64,000 nt of DNA from positions 164,529-228,528 of the forward strand of contig NZ_HG417092.1 of assembly GCF_000455445.1 (NCBI RefSeq), in the 5' to 3' direction. The notes beneath the pieces were generated by a model. The model saw only the letters and a program-made list of their open reading frames with translations. It was not told the origin of the DNA and ran no database searches. A program made the position numbers and the translations under genes. Source of the stretch: Hoylesella timonensis 4401737 = DSM 22865 = JCM 15640 (GTDB lineage: Bacteria > Bacteroidota > Bacteroidia > Bacteroidales > Bacteroidaceae). Shown here piece by piece: positions 18,447 through 27,523 of this stretch. The stretch's first letter is position 1. Every line of letters begins with the position of its first letter.

Positions 18447-19214
18447 ATGGAAGATGTGATTACTTTTCAAGCCCAAGAAACTGTTTTAGACAAATTGAAG
18501 CAGTTGGGTATCAACGAGGAGAAACTGGCGTTGATGCCTGATGCTCTGAAAGTTCCGCTGCTTTGTGGAGAGGTAACGCCTGTTTTCATAGCCAACACGG
18601 AAACATCAAATGGCAAGGTGATACAGTTACCGATGAAAGCCCAATTCGTACTGGATGATAACGAAGAAGTGTTACTGATGACTTACCCACTCCGTAGAGA
18701 GGTTGCCAATGAATTAGGACTTAACCAAAATGAGCTCCAACGAGTGCTGTCTGGCGAGGTAATACGCAAGGAAGTGGACGTGGAGGGAGAAAGGAAAGTA
18801 AGATTTGTTCAGCTGGATAAGGAAACGAACTCGCTCATGCACCGTAATGTGACCAGCATTCCTATCGAGACAGAACTACAAACACGAGATAAAGTGAAGG
18901 ACATCGAGCTGGGTGCCAATCAAAAGGAGGCTTTGCAGAAAGGTAAACCTGTGGAATTGGATCTCGGCGACACCAAGGTAACGGTGGGCGTTGACCTACG
19001 TGAGCCACAAGGCTTCAAAATTGTCAACGGCGACATGAGGGAGTGGGAACAATTGCAAAAGATGCGCTACGATGATGCTCACGAGGATTTTATGGGTTAT
19101 GTGATGACCGACGAAAACCGCTGGGAATACCAGAAAGTGGTGGAACGCCAAGCCATGACCAACAACCCCTCGGAGTCTATCGAAAAGAAACAGCATACTG
19201 GCTTGATTCGATAG
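18447..19214 (+). CDS. DUF4099/DUF3945-like conjugative element protein
   Basis: A 255-residue soluble protein. The N-terminal half (DVITFQAQETVLDKLKQLGI and onwards) resembles DUF4099 and the C-terminal half resembles the DUF3945-type repeats found in accessory proteins of Bacteroidales conjugative elements. No enzymatic motif is visible; function unknown. It opens the plus-strand run that continues to 26099 and is separated from the next gene by about 160 bases with no clear signal. Confidence 0.65.
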   Translation: MEDVITFQAQETVLDKLKQLGINEEKLALMPDALKVPLLCGEVTPVFIANTETSNGKVIQLPMKAQFVLDDNEEVLLMTYPLRREVANELGLNQNELQRVLSGEVIRKEVDVEGERKVRFVQLDKETNSLMHRNVTSIPIETELQTRDKVKDIELGANQKEALQKGKPVELDLGDTKVTVGVDLREPQGFKIVNGDMREWEQLQKMRYDDAHEDFMGYVMTDENRWEYQKVVERQAMTNNPSESIEKKQHTGLIR

Positions 19215-19372
19215 CACAAGACGAATAACCATCCTCCCAACAAGGGATTCTTTAATATTCTGCTCCCGGCTTGTCACTTTCATAAGAGCCAGTGAGTGCT
19301 TTAACATTCCTCTCTATTGGCGAGTTCTTCTGTTGTAGAACTGTAGCGTTAAAGCATATCACGACAAGCAAG

Positions 19373-21145
19373 GTGGGTAGAAAGAAATATAAAAATCTTG
19401 ATTTCGACTACATCGTCAGCTCCGTGGCTGGCTATGCCAAAGTTGCTCCTATTGCCCGAAAGGTGAAAGCTGGGGACGACATGGCCATTGCCAAGGCTGC
19501 GGCGATGATGACTGCGGCAGTCAGGAATGTCATGCCTAAAGACAAGCAGGTGGTACTGGTACCTATCCCAAACCGCACCGGCAGGGCCGGTTACACCAAG
19601 ACGCTGGCCGAGAAAATAAGCGAAGCACTGCATCTGCCTGTCATCGACGCGCTGGCAAGCAATACCCACGATCCGCTTTATCTGGTGAAGAAGGCCAATG
19701 GCTCGCTCGATGAGGTGCCGCTCTATTTTTATCGCATCCGCAGGCTACCCAGGAACAAGATACCCATACTCATTGACAATGTACTCGACACCGGGCATAC
19801 GGCAATGGCCGCATATGAAGCAATGGGCAGACAGGACACGCTGATGGCGGTACTCGGTGATACGCATAAATTCACGCCCAACAAATGGAAGTCGGATATT
19901 TACCCTTTAATTGACAACAATATGGCAAGTAAGAAAAAAGAAGAGGTGCAGCAGCAAGCTACCCTGAAGGAAGAGCCGACGGCTCAAACCGAGAAAAAAG
20001 CTGCAAAGAAAACGACAAAGCTCCCGAAGTCAAAGACGCTGGCAGAGCTGTACGAGAACATGAAGGAGATGCACCCTGATGCCATCCTGCTCTTCAGAAC
20101 GGGAGACTTCTACACAACCTTGAACGCTGATGCCTCCAAGGTGGCTGACACATTGGGGCTCAAAGCGAACAAGCCTGCCAAGGCAGAAGACGGCTCTCTG
20201 CAGGTTACATTTCCCCATCATGCGCTGGACACGAATCTGCCCAAACTCATCCGGGCTGGTCTTCGTGTGGCTATCGTGGACAGTCTGGAGAAGAAGCAAA
20301 ATGTGGAGAAAGCCGTGTCTGAGAAAACGGAAACGACAGCACAGGAAAAGAAAGAGGAAGGAAAATCGGTGGAAAAAACGGAAACCGTCAAGCAGGAGCA
20401 TCAGCCGCGTGAGCCGCAGATGGTTACGGTCAATGGCGACAAGGTTTCCCATGCCCATGCCTTCCAGTCCAAGGTGAATCCAGCCGACTGGTTCTATGTG
20501 GCGCAGCTCAATGGGAAGCAGCTCAACCCCATGAAGATGGACGCTGTCGACATCGCTGCCTATCAGAAACGGGAAGCGAAGGTGGAGAATATGATGCAGA
20601 AATATTATCCCACAAAGCTGGCACCCAAAGTATCTGCCGAGGAGTACAAGGCCGCCAACATCCTATCTGACGGCAGGGTGATTGACAAGATGACAGTGTA
20701 TAAGGAGAAAGATGAGCAGCGGGCTGACTATGGCAAGTACAAGCTCTATGCCCAGGTGAGCGACCAGCGAATGTCGGCTCCTATGACCAAAGAAGACCAG
20801 AGTGCTTTCTTCGACCGCGTGACGACACCGGCGGCATTGGTGGAAAAGAACTTTGGCGAACGGCTGCACCTGGCATCGGCCTACGCCGTCTATCAGCTCC
20901 CTGCCAACATCAAAGTGGAGGATATTCGGGTGGCAAAGGACAACATGGACGGCAAGTGGAAGATTTCAGCAGCCGTGGGCGAGAACGGACGCACGGACAA
21001 GAAGGCGATTTCCTTTGACGACGGCTTTTCTCTCTTCCAAGCCAAGACCGTCACTCGTGAACAGCTGGCAGCCAAATATCTCTCAGATGACATCAAAGTA
21101 CTGTCGGGTCAGAAGCAGGCTATCAGCAATGGACTGAAGATGTAG
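19373..21145 (+). CDS. phosphoribosyltransferase-like / MutS-I-like fusion protein
   Basis: About 590 residues from the GTG at 19373. An N-terminal ComF-like phosphoribosyltransferase domain carries the PRPP-binding loop ILIDNVLDTGHTA (about residues 133-145). After a Lys/Glu-rich linker, residues about 222-310 match the mismatch-binding domain I of MutS, with LLFRTGDFY and FPHHALDTNLPKLIRAGLRV as landmarks. The C-terminal 250 residues are unrecognised. The rest of MutS, including the ATPase, is absent. GTG 19373 is chosen because similarity to the fold starts there; a GTG at 19292 is in frame. Function unknown; it sits among DNA-metabolism genes of the element. Confidence 0.65.
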   Translation: MGRKKYKNLDFDYIVSSVAGYAKVAPIARKVKAGDDMAIAKAAAMMTAAVRNVMPKDKQVVLVPIPNRTGRAGYTKTLAEKISEALHLPVIDALASNTHDPLYLVKKANGSLDEVPLYFYRIRRLPRNKIPILIDNVLDTGHTAMAAYEAMGRQDTLMAVLGDTHKFTPNKWKSDIYPLIDNNMASKKKEEVQQQATLKEEPTAQTEKKAAKKTTKLPKSKTLAELYENMKEMHPDAILLFRTGDFYTTLNADASKVADTLGLKANKPAKAEDGSLQVTFPHHALDTNLPKLIRAGLRVAIVDSLEKKQNVEKAVSEKTETTAQEKKEEGKSVEKTETVKQEHQPREPQMVTVNGDKVSHAHAFQSKVNPADWFYVAQLNGKQLNPMKMDAVDIAAYQKREAKVENMMQKYYPTKLAPKVSAEEYKAANILSDGRVIDKMTVYKEKDEQRADYGKYKLYAQVSDQRMSAPMTKEDQSAFFDRVTTPAALVEKNFGERLHLASAYAVYQLPANIKVEDIRVAKDNMDGKWKISAAVGENGRTDKKAISFDDGFSLFQAKTVTREQLAAKYLSDDIKVLSGQKQAISNGLKM

Positions 21146-21165
21146 CCCTTGGGGGGATTTCTATA

Positions 21166-21423
21166 ATGAACACAGATAACATAAATTTAAAGAAAATGGC
21201 ATATAGTTTTGAAGAGCTGGTCCAGCTCAAACAGGACAGACGGATAGGATGGCTGCAGTTCACGCTTGAAGGTGAACATGCGGACGACTTCATGCAGTGG
21301 TGCAAGGAACACAACATCCATCCCAGCGAAGATACCGCAGAGTTCTATATGGAGTCGGTGGAACTGAGTATGCAGGATAAGCAAATCTTGGCGGAGGACG
21401 ACTATGACTACAGCTGGAACTGA
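21166..21423 (+). CDS. small acidic conserved protein
   Basis: An 85-residue protein (75 if ATG 21196 is used) rich in Asp/Glu with no recognised domain. A G-run about eight bases before 21166 could act in initiation; the start at 21196 is preceded by an A-rich leader more typical of this phylum, so the start is undecided. The 3' end overlaps the ArdC-like gene by 20 bases, which suggests coupled translation. Confidence 0.5.
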   Translation: MNTDNINLKKMAYSFEELVQLKQDRRIGWLQFTLEGEHADDFMQWCKEHNIHPSEDTAEFYMESVELSMQDKQILAEDDYDYSWN

Positions 21424-22723
21424 AACAAAGACGCTCGGTCAGAAAGCCGTGGACAGGTTCACGGAGATGATGATTGAGCGCATGGAACAGATGAAGTCCG
21501 TTGGCTGGCATAAGGGGTGGATTGGCAGTGCTACTGCCCCTGGTGCCATGCCGCAGAATGTATCTGGGCGTGGATATTCGGGAAGTAACTCTTTCTTCCT
21601 CCAACTGGACACGGCTCTCCGTGGCTACTCCATGCCCGTGTACCTCACTTTCAAGCAGGCCAACGACATGGGAGCACATGTGAAGAAAGGTGAGTCGGCT
21701 ATGCCAGTGCTCTACTGGGATATCATGGCAAGGGACAAGGATGGTAAGAAAGTTTCTAAAGAGGCCTACCGCAAGATGAGCCTTGCAGAGCGGATGCAGG
21801 TGCAGACCATTCCTTTCCTGAAAGCCTTCAATGTGTTCAATGTCGATCAGACCAATCTGGTTGAGGTGAAGCCTGACAAGATGGAAGCTCTCAAAAAGCT
21901 GTTTGCCCCACCGGAGCTGCGTGATGCCGAGGGGATGTTTACCAGCAAGGCTCTCGACCGTATGTTTGAGAAGCAGGAGTGGATTTGTCCTATCCAATAT
22001 GACAAGCAGGTACCCGGTGCATACTTCTCTCCCTCCAAGGATATCATCGTCATTCCAAAGAAAGAGCAGTTCAACATCGGCAAGACACTGGAAGAGGTCT
22101 ATAAGGACGGTATGGAATACTACTCCACGGCCCTGCACGAGATGGCTCACTCCACCGGTACGGAACCTCGGCTGAACAGGGGCAGCCATGAGAAGTTCGG
22201 CGATGCGAAATATGCCAAGGAGGAACTGGTGGCTGAGCTGACGGCAGCGATGGTAGGCAACTCAATGGGCTTTGACAAGCGTATTCTGGACAACAATGCG
22301 GCTTACCTCGATAGTTGGATCTCCACTCTCAAGGAAAATCCTAAGTTCATCGTGTCGGTGATGGCCGACGTGAACAAGGCTGCTAACATGGTACTGGAAG
22401 AGGTGGACAAGCAGAAAATGGCGTTGGGTGAAGAGCCTTTACTCGGTAAAAACAGAAACCTTTCTACCGACATTCCCAAGGACAAGGTCGTTTTTGAGAA
22501 CGCCTCCATCATCAAGCAAAATGATGGCGACTATGCGGTGCGAGCCTCATTCCAAGGTCAAGATTTGGGACTCAAACCGATTGACCGAAATTTGGGCATC
22601 CTTTATTTCTCTCTCTCGGAAGAAACGGAGAAGGCGCGTCTGCTCTCCCATACGCTGGAAAAAAGTTTTGGCGATGTGGTCATGGCACAGACACAGCAGC
22701 ATGCTCATCGTATGAAAATATAA
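21404..22723 (+). CDS. ArdC-like antirestriction protein (ssDNA-binding plus zincin)
   Basis: A 439-residue protein with an ArdC N-terminal (DUF1738-like) domain, recognised by GRGYSGSNSFFLQL and VYLTFKQANDMGAHVKKGE near residues 50-95. A zincin domain follows with HEMAH at residues 245-249, and an additional C-terminal segment of about 110 residues. ArdC-type proteins bind single-stranded DNA and protect incoming plasmid strands from host restriction. The presence on a conjugative element fits that job. The start overlaps the preceding small gene. Confidence 0.8.
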   Translation: MTTAGTETKTLGQKAVDRFTEMMIERMEQMKSVGWHKGWIGSATAPGAMPQNVSGRGYSGSNSFFLQLDTALRGYSMPVYLTFKQANDMGAHVKKGESAMPVLYWDIMARDKDGKKVSKEAYRKMSLAERMQVQTIPFLKAFNVFNVDQTNLVEVKPDKMEALKKLFAPPELRDAEGMFTSKALDRMFEKQEWICPIQYDKQVPGAYFSPSKDIIVIPKKEQFNIGKTLEEVYKDGMEYYSTALHEMAHSTGTEPRLNRGSHEKFGDAKYAKEELVAELTAAMVGNSMGFDKRILDNNAAYLDSWISTLKENPKFIVSVMADVNKAANMVLEEVDKQKMALGEEPLLGKNRNLSTDIPKDKVVFENASIIKQNDGDYAVRASFQGQDLGLKPIDRNLGILYFSLSEETEKARLLSHTLEKSFGDVVMAQTQQHAHRMKI

Positions 22724-22745
22724 CCCTTTATACTTGTAGGCAGTT

Positions 22746-23945
22746 ATGAAACAGAGTGTAAACTACAAAGACCTGAAAACAAAGGTAGGCGTAGATGATA
22801 TTGCCTATTATCTGGGCTATCGTCTCGACCGCTCGGCTGGTGTGGGAAGATACATTGAAATGGTCTTGTCTGACTCCACGGGTCATCAGGACAAGCTCAT
22901 CATCAAGAACCCGAAGGAGAAGGCGGCGCAGACTTATTTCCGGCGTAACGGGGCAAGAGGCGGTGATGTGGTATCTTTGATACGTGAGAACCTTAGCAGC
23001 TTCCACGAGTCTGGAAGAAACGAGTGGGAAATCATCGGCAAGGTGATGGCCCACTTCGCCAATGAGCCGATTCCTGACTATGGGGATAGCCAGTATCTTA
23101 CGAAAGCTGGGTACACGGGTAGTATCGTGTTTGATCCGAAACGCTATGAAACGAAGGATGTTAATGGTGCGCCTTCTGAAGTGATGGCATTCTTTGCCCA
23201 GCGTGGCATCAACGAGGAGACGGTGAGTGCCTTCGCACCATTTATCAAGCAAATAAGGGACAACAGCCATACCACCTACAAGCAGTTCAACATCGGCTTC
23301 CCTTATACGGAGGCTGGCAAGGACAAGGTGGTGGGCTATGAAATCCGTGGCTTTGGCTCATTCAAGAGTAAGGCAGCTGGTACTAACTCGACGACGGGGG
23401 CATGGATTGCTGATCTCTCACAAGGTGGAGAGCCTACAGACATCAGACATGTCTATTTCGCTGAAAGTGCCTACGACATCATGGCGTTCTATCAGCTGAA
23501 TCACCTTCGCTTAGATGGTACTCATTCGGCATTCGTATCGCTGGGAGGCACTTTCTCCGACAGTCAGATCAAGGGTATCATGGCGCATTACCCGGAAGCT
23601 AAGGCGATGGACTGTTTTGATAATGACCTTGCCGGGCGTATCTATGGCATCCGCATGGCTGCCTTGCTGGAGGGCATCCGCTTGAATGTGCATAAGGAAG
23701 AGGACAAGGTGATGATTACTGTTGGCGCGAAGAACTTTGCCATTGCTAATGAACAGCTGTCTATCCGTGAGCTTCGCAAGCATATCCACATCCGCTATAA
23801 TGTAGGTGAATGGAAGGCTGCTGCGAACTACAAGGACTGGAACGACCAGCTGATGGGTAAACAGATGGAAGTTGTGGCGGTAGAAAACAAGTTTGCAAGA
23901 GATCGGAATCTGGCTGACCGCCGTGAGAAAGGGGTGGGCTTATGA
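22746..23945 (+). CDS. Toprim domain protein (DUF3991-like primase relative)
   Basis: A 399-residue soluble protein. The N-terminal part (DIAYYLGYRLDRS, RNGARGGDVVSLIRENL) resembles DUF3991, and the middle carries Toprim elements: YFAESAYDIMAFYQ with its Glu near residue 241 and the FDNDLAG acidic motif near residue 297. There is no CHC2 zinc finger. Such proteins accompany conjugative elements and probably act in DNA replication or repair after transfer. It overlaps the next gene by four bases (ATGA-type). Confidence 0.75.
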   Translation: MKQSVNYKDLKTKVGVDDIAYYLGYRLDRSAGVGRYIEMVLSDSTGHQDKLIIKNPKEKAAQTYFRRNGARGGDVVSLIRENLSSFHESGRNEWEIIGKVMAHFANEPIPDYGDSQYLTKAGYTGSIVFDPKRYETKDVNGAPSEVMAFFAQRGINEETVSAFAPFIKQIRDNSHTTYKQFNIGFPYTEAGKDKVVGYEIRGFGSFKSKAAGTNSTTGAWIADLSQGGEPTDIRHVYFAESAYDIMAFYQLNHLRLDGTHSAFVSLGGTFSDSQIKGIMAHYPEAKAMDCFDNDLAGRIYGIRMAALLEGIRLNVHKEEDKVMITVGAKNFAIANEQLSIRELRKHIHIRYNVGEWKAAANYKDWNDQLMGKQMEVVAVENKFARDRNLADRREKGVGL

Positions 23946-24664
23946 AACGAATCTTCATCATATTATTGTTGGGTAGTTTAACCTTCTGCCCTATGATGGC
24001 ACAACAGACGGACCCGACGCTGACGGGTGCAGTGATAGCGCAGAGCGGAATGCTGAAAAAGATTTTCAAGGACCGCGAGAAGACACAGAAAAAAATCATT
24101 GCTGCGGAAACGGCAGTCACTGTGGCGATGGACAGAATGCACAAGGTGGAGGACAAGATGCTGGCGTATCTCTCCAATGCACAAGGAGCCATGCAGAACC
24201 TTTATCAGATCAAGCGAGCGGCAGAACTGACAACAGTAGAGATTCCACGAAACATGAACCTGTTGCGCCAGTCGCTGCCCGGTCATCTGAAAGGAACGGC
24301 CATTGCTCTCTTGGTGTCTGATGAACTGACGGATGCTGCCACGCAAATGGCTTCGCTCTATCCGTTCATGAAACAACTGGTAACGAGCGGCACATACAAC
24401 GTGAGTGGCTATGATGCCACCGGCAAGTCTGTGAATGAGAAGCATAAGGTAAACCTACTGTCCTCAGCGGAACGGTATTACATTGCCAATGAGGTGGTGA
24501 CGAAACTGGAGACGATCAACACCGATCTGTGGCTGCTGGCATGGCAGGTAAGGACGTACTCGTGGAATGACCTGTGGTTTGGGCTTGATCCTGAAGGTTG
24601 GGCCACGGTGATGTCAGGAAAGGCGATTGTGGATGGACTAATCTATGAGTGGAAATATATTTGA
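23942..24664 (+). CDS. secreted helical transfer protein, paralog 3
   Basis: A 240-residue protein with a signal peptide (residues 1-20, ending MMAQQ) and a helical body with heptad-like charged stretches (residues 35-75). Its last 25 residues, DPEGWATVMSGKAIVDGLI then a Trp, align with the end of the TraI-position protein at 5080-5808, so the two are very likely paralogs though 18 kb apart. A periplasmic transfer-apparatus role is inferred. The start overlaps the Toprim gene, so it is co-expressed with DNA-processing genes and not with the tra operon. Confidence 0.6.
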   Translation: MKRIFIILLLGSLTFCPMMAQQTDPTLTGAVIAQSGMLKKIFKDREKTQKKIIAAETAVTVAMDRMHKVEDKMLAYLSNAQGAMQNLYQIKRAAELTTVEIPRNMNLLRQSLPGHLKGTAIALLVSDELTDAATQMASLYPFMKQLVTSGTYNVSGYDATGKSVNEKHKVNLLSSAERYYIANEVVTKLETINTDLWLLAWQVRTYSWNDLWFGLDPEGWATVMSGKAIVDGLIYEWKYI

Positions 24665-24690
24665 GAGGTCTGAATATGGGCATTTTTCTG

Positions 24691-24698
24691 TACTTTTG
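24691..24698 (+). promoter_or_regulatory. possible -7 box upstream of the zinc-ribbon gene
   Basis: TACTTTTG matches the TAnnTTTG consensus and lies about 87 bases upstream of the start at 24785, in the only gap of this gene run. No TTTG is present at the right distance upstream, so this is a weak candidate. Confidence 0.3.
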
Positions 24699-24784
24699 CA
24701 TGGCGACACTTTGTTATTTCGAGGAAGAGCAGTGCAAACAACGGATTTGCCTGGTAATCATTAAACTTTAAGAAATGCAAAGAT

Positions 24785-25582
24785 ATGAGTGATACAAATA
24801 ACTTAATGATTTGCCCCGTTTGTGGCAGAGGTACAATGGTGCACGACGAGCAGGACTGGAAGTGCAGTGAGCAGTCCTGTGGATTCGTTATCCCTAATCG
24901 TTTGTTTAATTTGGAGGTAACGGAGGAACTGGTGGCGCCACTTGTCAAGCATGGTCATACGGGGGTGCTCTCGCTGCAAAACAAGGACGGACAGTATTTT
25001 AAGGCGGCTCTCGTCATCCGTAATGGAAAGGTGGAGGTATCATCAGGTGTACATTATATCGACGGAGTATGTCCTATCTGTGGAGGTAAGATGCGCAAGA
25101 CTTCAAAGGGCTACCGATGTGAAAATTCCATCGGTGAGCATCCATCGTGTGACTTTATGATTCCGGGTATTATCTGCAACCGTAGGATTATGGAGCAGGA
25201 TGCCGTGGCGTTCTTGAATGGCAAGCATATCGCCCTGGAGGGCTTTGCCTCAAATGAGTGGAAGATGTTTGCCTCGTCGTTGTCGATAGCCGAAGGCAAG
25301 GTGAAGCTGGAATCGCGCATCGCAAAGTGTCCGCATTGCGGCGGCGACCTGCATGTTGGACTGAAGGCCTACAACTGTGCCAACTATCGCAATGCCGAAC
25401 ATCCATGCAAGTTCTCTATCTGGCGTAACATCAGCGGTCATGCCGTATCGGTGGAGGAGGTGAAGCAAATTTGCGAACAGGGCGTAACCAGAGACTGCAT
25501 CGAATTTTACAAGGAAGACGGTACGGTGTACTACAAGCGGCTGCAACTGACACCTGAAAAAGACAGAATAATCATGATTTAA
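24785..25582 (+). CDS. three-repeat zinc-ribbon protein (topoisomerase I C-terminal-like)
   Basis: A 265-residue soluble protein made of three similar modules, each with CPxCG near its start and a second Cys pair closer to its middle. They start with CPVCGRG (about residue 10), CPICGGK (about 98) and CPHCGGD (about 182). Each is followed by a beta-rich stretch and a C-x-F-x-I type motif. The pattern resembles the C-terminal zinc-binding repeats of type IA topoisomerases, here without the catalytic part. A single-stranded DNA-binding role is inferred. Confidence 0.6.
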   Translation: MSDTNNLMICPVCGRGTMVHDEQDWKCSEQSCGFVIPNRLFNLEVTEELVAPLVKHGHTGVLSLQNKDGQYFKAALVIRNGKVEVSSGVHYIDGVCPICGGKMRKTSKGYRCENSIGEHPSCDFMIPGIICNRRIMEQDAVAFLNGKHIALEGFASNEWKMFASSLSIAEGKVKLESRIAKCPHCGGDLHVGLKAYNCANYRNAEHPCKFSIWRNISGHAVSVEEVKQICEQGVTRDCIEFYKEDGTVYYKRLQLTPEKDRIIMI

Positions 25583-25595
25583 GCAGTTATTAGTG

Positions 25596-26099
25596 ATGAA
25601 AAGAAAAAGTATTATATATGTAGTGGTGGCATTGTTATGCCTCACTGGTTGTAAAAATAAGCGTCATGCGTTGAAGCAGTTGGCTGTGGAGAATCTGAAA
25701 CAGTCAGTGGAATATCCTAAGCAGTTGCAGATGTTGGCGATATCAGAGCCTGATTCGGCTTTTGGGTTCAGCTACTTCTCGCAACAAGAGAAGGCGGGCA
25801 TCATCCGTATCATGAAGTCGGTCACGGACAGTATTATGAAACGTACCAACAATATGCAGTCGCTGGACATCAATGACTTCTACGTGATGGATCTCGCCGA
25901 AAGACAGATGCGTGCCAACTCGGACATTCGACAGATGCTCAGTCAGGCAACTGGCAAAAAGGAATGGACGGGTTGGAAAGTGAAGATCGACTATCAGGCG
26001 GTAACGCATCATGGCATGAAATACAATGCTGAACGGTGGTTCTTCATCAGTAAGGACGGCAAGTCAGTGGTGAGGACGTTTGAACTACCGCTGCCATAA
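25596..26099 (+). CDS. lipoprotein of unknown function
   Basis: A 167-residue protein with a clear lipoprotein signal (LLCLTGC, acylated Cys near residue 19). The mature part is helical at first and ends with a beta-rich stretch, with no recognised domain. ATG 25596 is chosen over the GTG one codon before. It closes the plus-strand run and is followed by a terminator hairpin. Lipoproteins at this point of conjugative elements may act in entry exclusion or surface assembly, but nothing here proves it. Confidence 0.55.
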   Translation: MKRKSIIYVVVALLCLTGCKNKRHALKQLAVENLKQSVEYPKQLQMLAISEPDSAFGFSYFSQQEKAGIIRIMKSVTDSIMKRTNNMQSLDINDFYVMDLAERQMRANSDIRQMLSQATGKKEWTGWKVKIDYQAVTHHGMKYNAERWFFISKDGKSVVRTFELPLP

Positions 26100-26134
26100 A
26101 AGTTCTTTCATGAAGATACATGGTAAAAAAGTAG

Positions 26135-26166
26135 CAGGGGAAGTTATCTGTAGCTTCCCCTGTTTC
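26135..26166. terminator. intrinsic terminator between convergent genes
   Basis: CAGGGGAAG and CTTCCCCTG form a perfect 9-base stem around a 10-base loop, followed by TTTCTT. It lies between the lipoprotein stop and the stop of the convergent DUF4143 ATPase gene, so it may serve both directions. Confidence 0.7.
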
Positions 26167-26197
26167 TTCCTTGAGTATTATAGACTTGCTGTTTATA

Positions 26198-27451
26198 CTA
26201 TTTCCAGATATTCGCTTTCTCCAACAGAAAATCGTAAAGTCCAATTACCAAGATGCCATTCTCATTATAACCAGTACTGTAATGATCACCGGCAATGATA
26301 ATCTTGCGGAAGCCGTCTGACACTTGCAAGAGTGAGGCTTGTTCCTGATCAACTTTCTCCTTTGAAGGTAAAGCATAGGCAGACTGAATGTATAATCGTT
26401 CATCATGTCGATTGACGACAAAATCTATTTCGAGGTTTCGTCTTGTGAGTTTGCCATTATTATCGCGTTTGAAACTTTCAACTAATCCGACATCAACCGA
26501 GAAACCAATGCGACATAAGTCGTTATATACAACATTCTCCATAATATGGGTTGGCTCAAATTGGCGGAATTCAACAACGGCATTCCTTATCCCTACATCC
26601 TCGAAATAATACTTGGTTTCTGTGCCGATATATTTCCTACCCTTGACATCATAGCGTAATGCTTCGCTGATGATGAATGCATCTTGCAGACACGCGATGT
26701 ATTTGGCTATCGTTGCAGGGGCAACATCTATGCCTGCGGCAGTCTTGAAAGTATTTGAAATTCGTCGCACGTTGGTACTCGCCCCCATAGTAGAGGCAAG
26801 AATACGAACCAGCTCCCGTAAGCCGTCTGCATTCTTTAGATGGTTGCGGTCAATAACGTCTCTTAGATACACCGTCTCAAAAATCTCGCGGAGGTAATTC
26901 TGCTTGTCTTTAGCTCGTTTCATTCCTGCCACAGCTGGCAGGCCACCATATTTATAGTATTGATCCAGGGCTTCTGCCTTTTCACCACCTATCACCTCAT
27001 AATATTCTGCAAAACTAAGTGGGTGGATGCGTACTTCCCATCCTCGTCCACGAAATTCCGTTATAATGTCTCTTGAAAGGAATTTTGCATTTGAGCCGGT
27101 AACATACACTTCTGCATTGGGTACGCCAAGGTAAGAGTTAAGAACATCCTCAAACTCACTGACCAACTGCACCTCATCCAACAGAATGTAATACTTCTCT
27201 GCATCTGTCATCAATTTATCGATATGTTCAAGAAGTGCATCTGGATTACGTAGCTTCTTATTTCGGCGATCCTCCAAATTGACTTTAATAATGTGATCTT
27301 CGTGAATGCCCCTTTCAAGAAGACTCTTTCGGAAGATATTGAAAAGGAGGAATGACTTGCCACAGCGTCGCATCCCGGTGATGATTTTGATCATACCGTT
27401 TCCATCAGCATTCTGTAGCTGGCTTAGGTAATACTTCCGTTCAAATAGCAT
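26198..27451 (-). CDS. DUF4143-type AAA+ ATPase
   Basis: A 417-residue protein with an AAA ATPase domain at the N-terminus: Walker A GMRRCGKS at residues 26-33 and Walker B ILLDEVQ at 89-95. A DUF4143-like C-terminal domain follows (nuclease-fold-like, with EIDFVV near residue 345). Such ATPases are common cargo in Bacteroidales genomes with poorly known function. It runs opposite to its neighbours, has its own promoter (27492-27523) and a palindrome between promoter and start, so it is probably an independent acquisition. Confidence 0.75.
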   Translation of the reverse strand: MLFERKYYLSQLQNADGNGMIKIITGMRRCGKSFLLFNIFRKSLLERGIHEDHIIKVNLEDRRNKKLRNPDALLEHIDKLMTDAEKYYILLDEVQLVSEFEDVLNSYLGVPNAEVYVTGSNAKFLSRDIITEFRGRGWEVRIHPLSFAEYYEVIGGEKAEALDQYYKYGGLPAVAGMKRAKDKQNYLREIFETVYLRDVIDRNHLKNADGLRELVRILASTMGASTNVRRISNTFKTAAGIDVAPATIAKYIACLQDAFIISEALRYDVKGRKYIGTETKYYFEDVGIRNAVVEFRQFEPTHIMENVVYNDLCRIGFSVDVGLVESFKRDNNGKLTRRNLEIDFVVNRHDERLYIQSAYALPSKEKVDQEQASLLQVSDGFRKIIIAGDHYSTGYNENGILVIGLYDFLLEKANIWK

Positions 27452-27466
27452 TTTAGAATATATTTT

Positions 27467-27480
27467 TGTGTCACGACACA
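27467..27480. promoter_or_regulatory. palindromic operator-like site before the DUF4143 gene
   Basis: TGTGTCACGACACA is a perfect 14-base palindrome between the predicted transcription start (about 27486) and the start codon at 27451. Its position suits a repressor binding site. Confidence 0.45.
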
Positions 27481-27491
27481 GATTTATGCAG

Positions 27492-27523
27492 CAAATATAA
27501 CTATTTCATGTCATTTAAGCAAA
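27492..27523 (-). promoter_or_regulatory. Bacteroidetes-type promoter of the DUF4143 gene
   Basis: On the minus strand TTTG (27520-27523), 20 bases, then TATATTTG (27492-27499). Both boxes match the consensus for the primary sigma factor of Bacteroidetes, and the start codon lies 41 bases downstream. Confidence 0.65.

Noticed and set aside
21290-22189. 299-codon frame opposite the ArdC-like gene
   Set aside because: The plus-strand protein has clear motifs; the opposite frame is His/Leu-rich without domain character.
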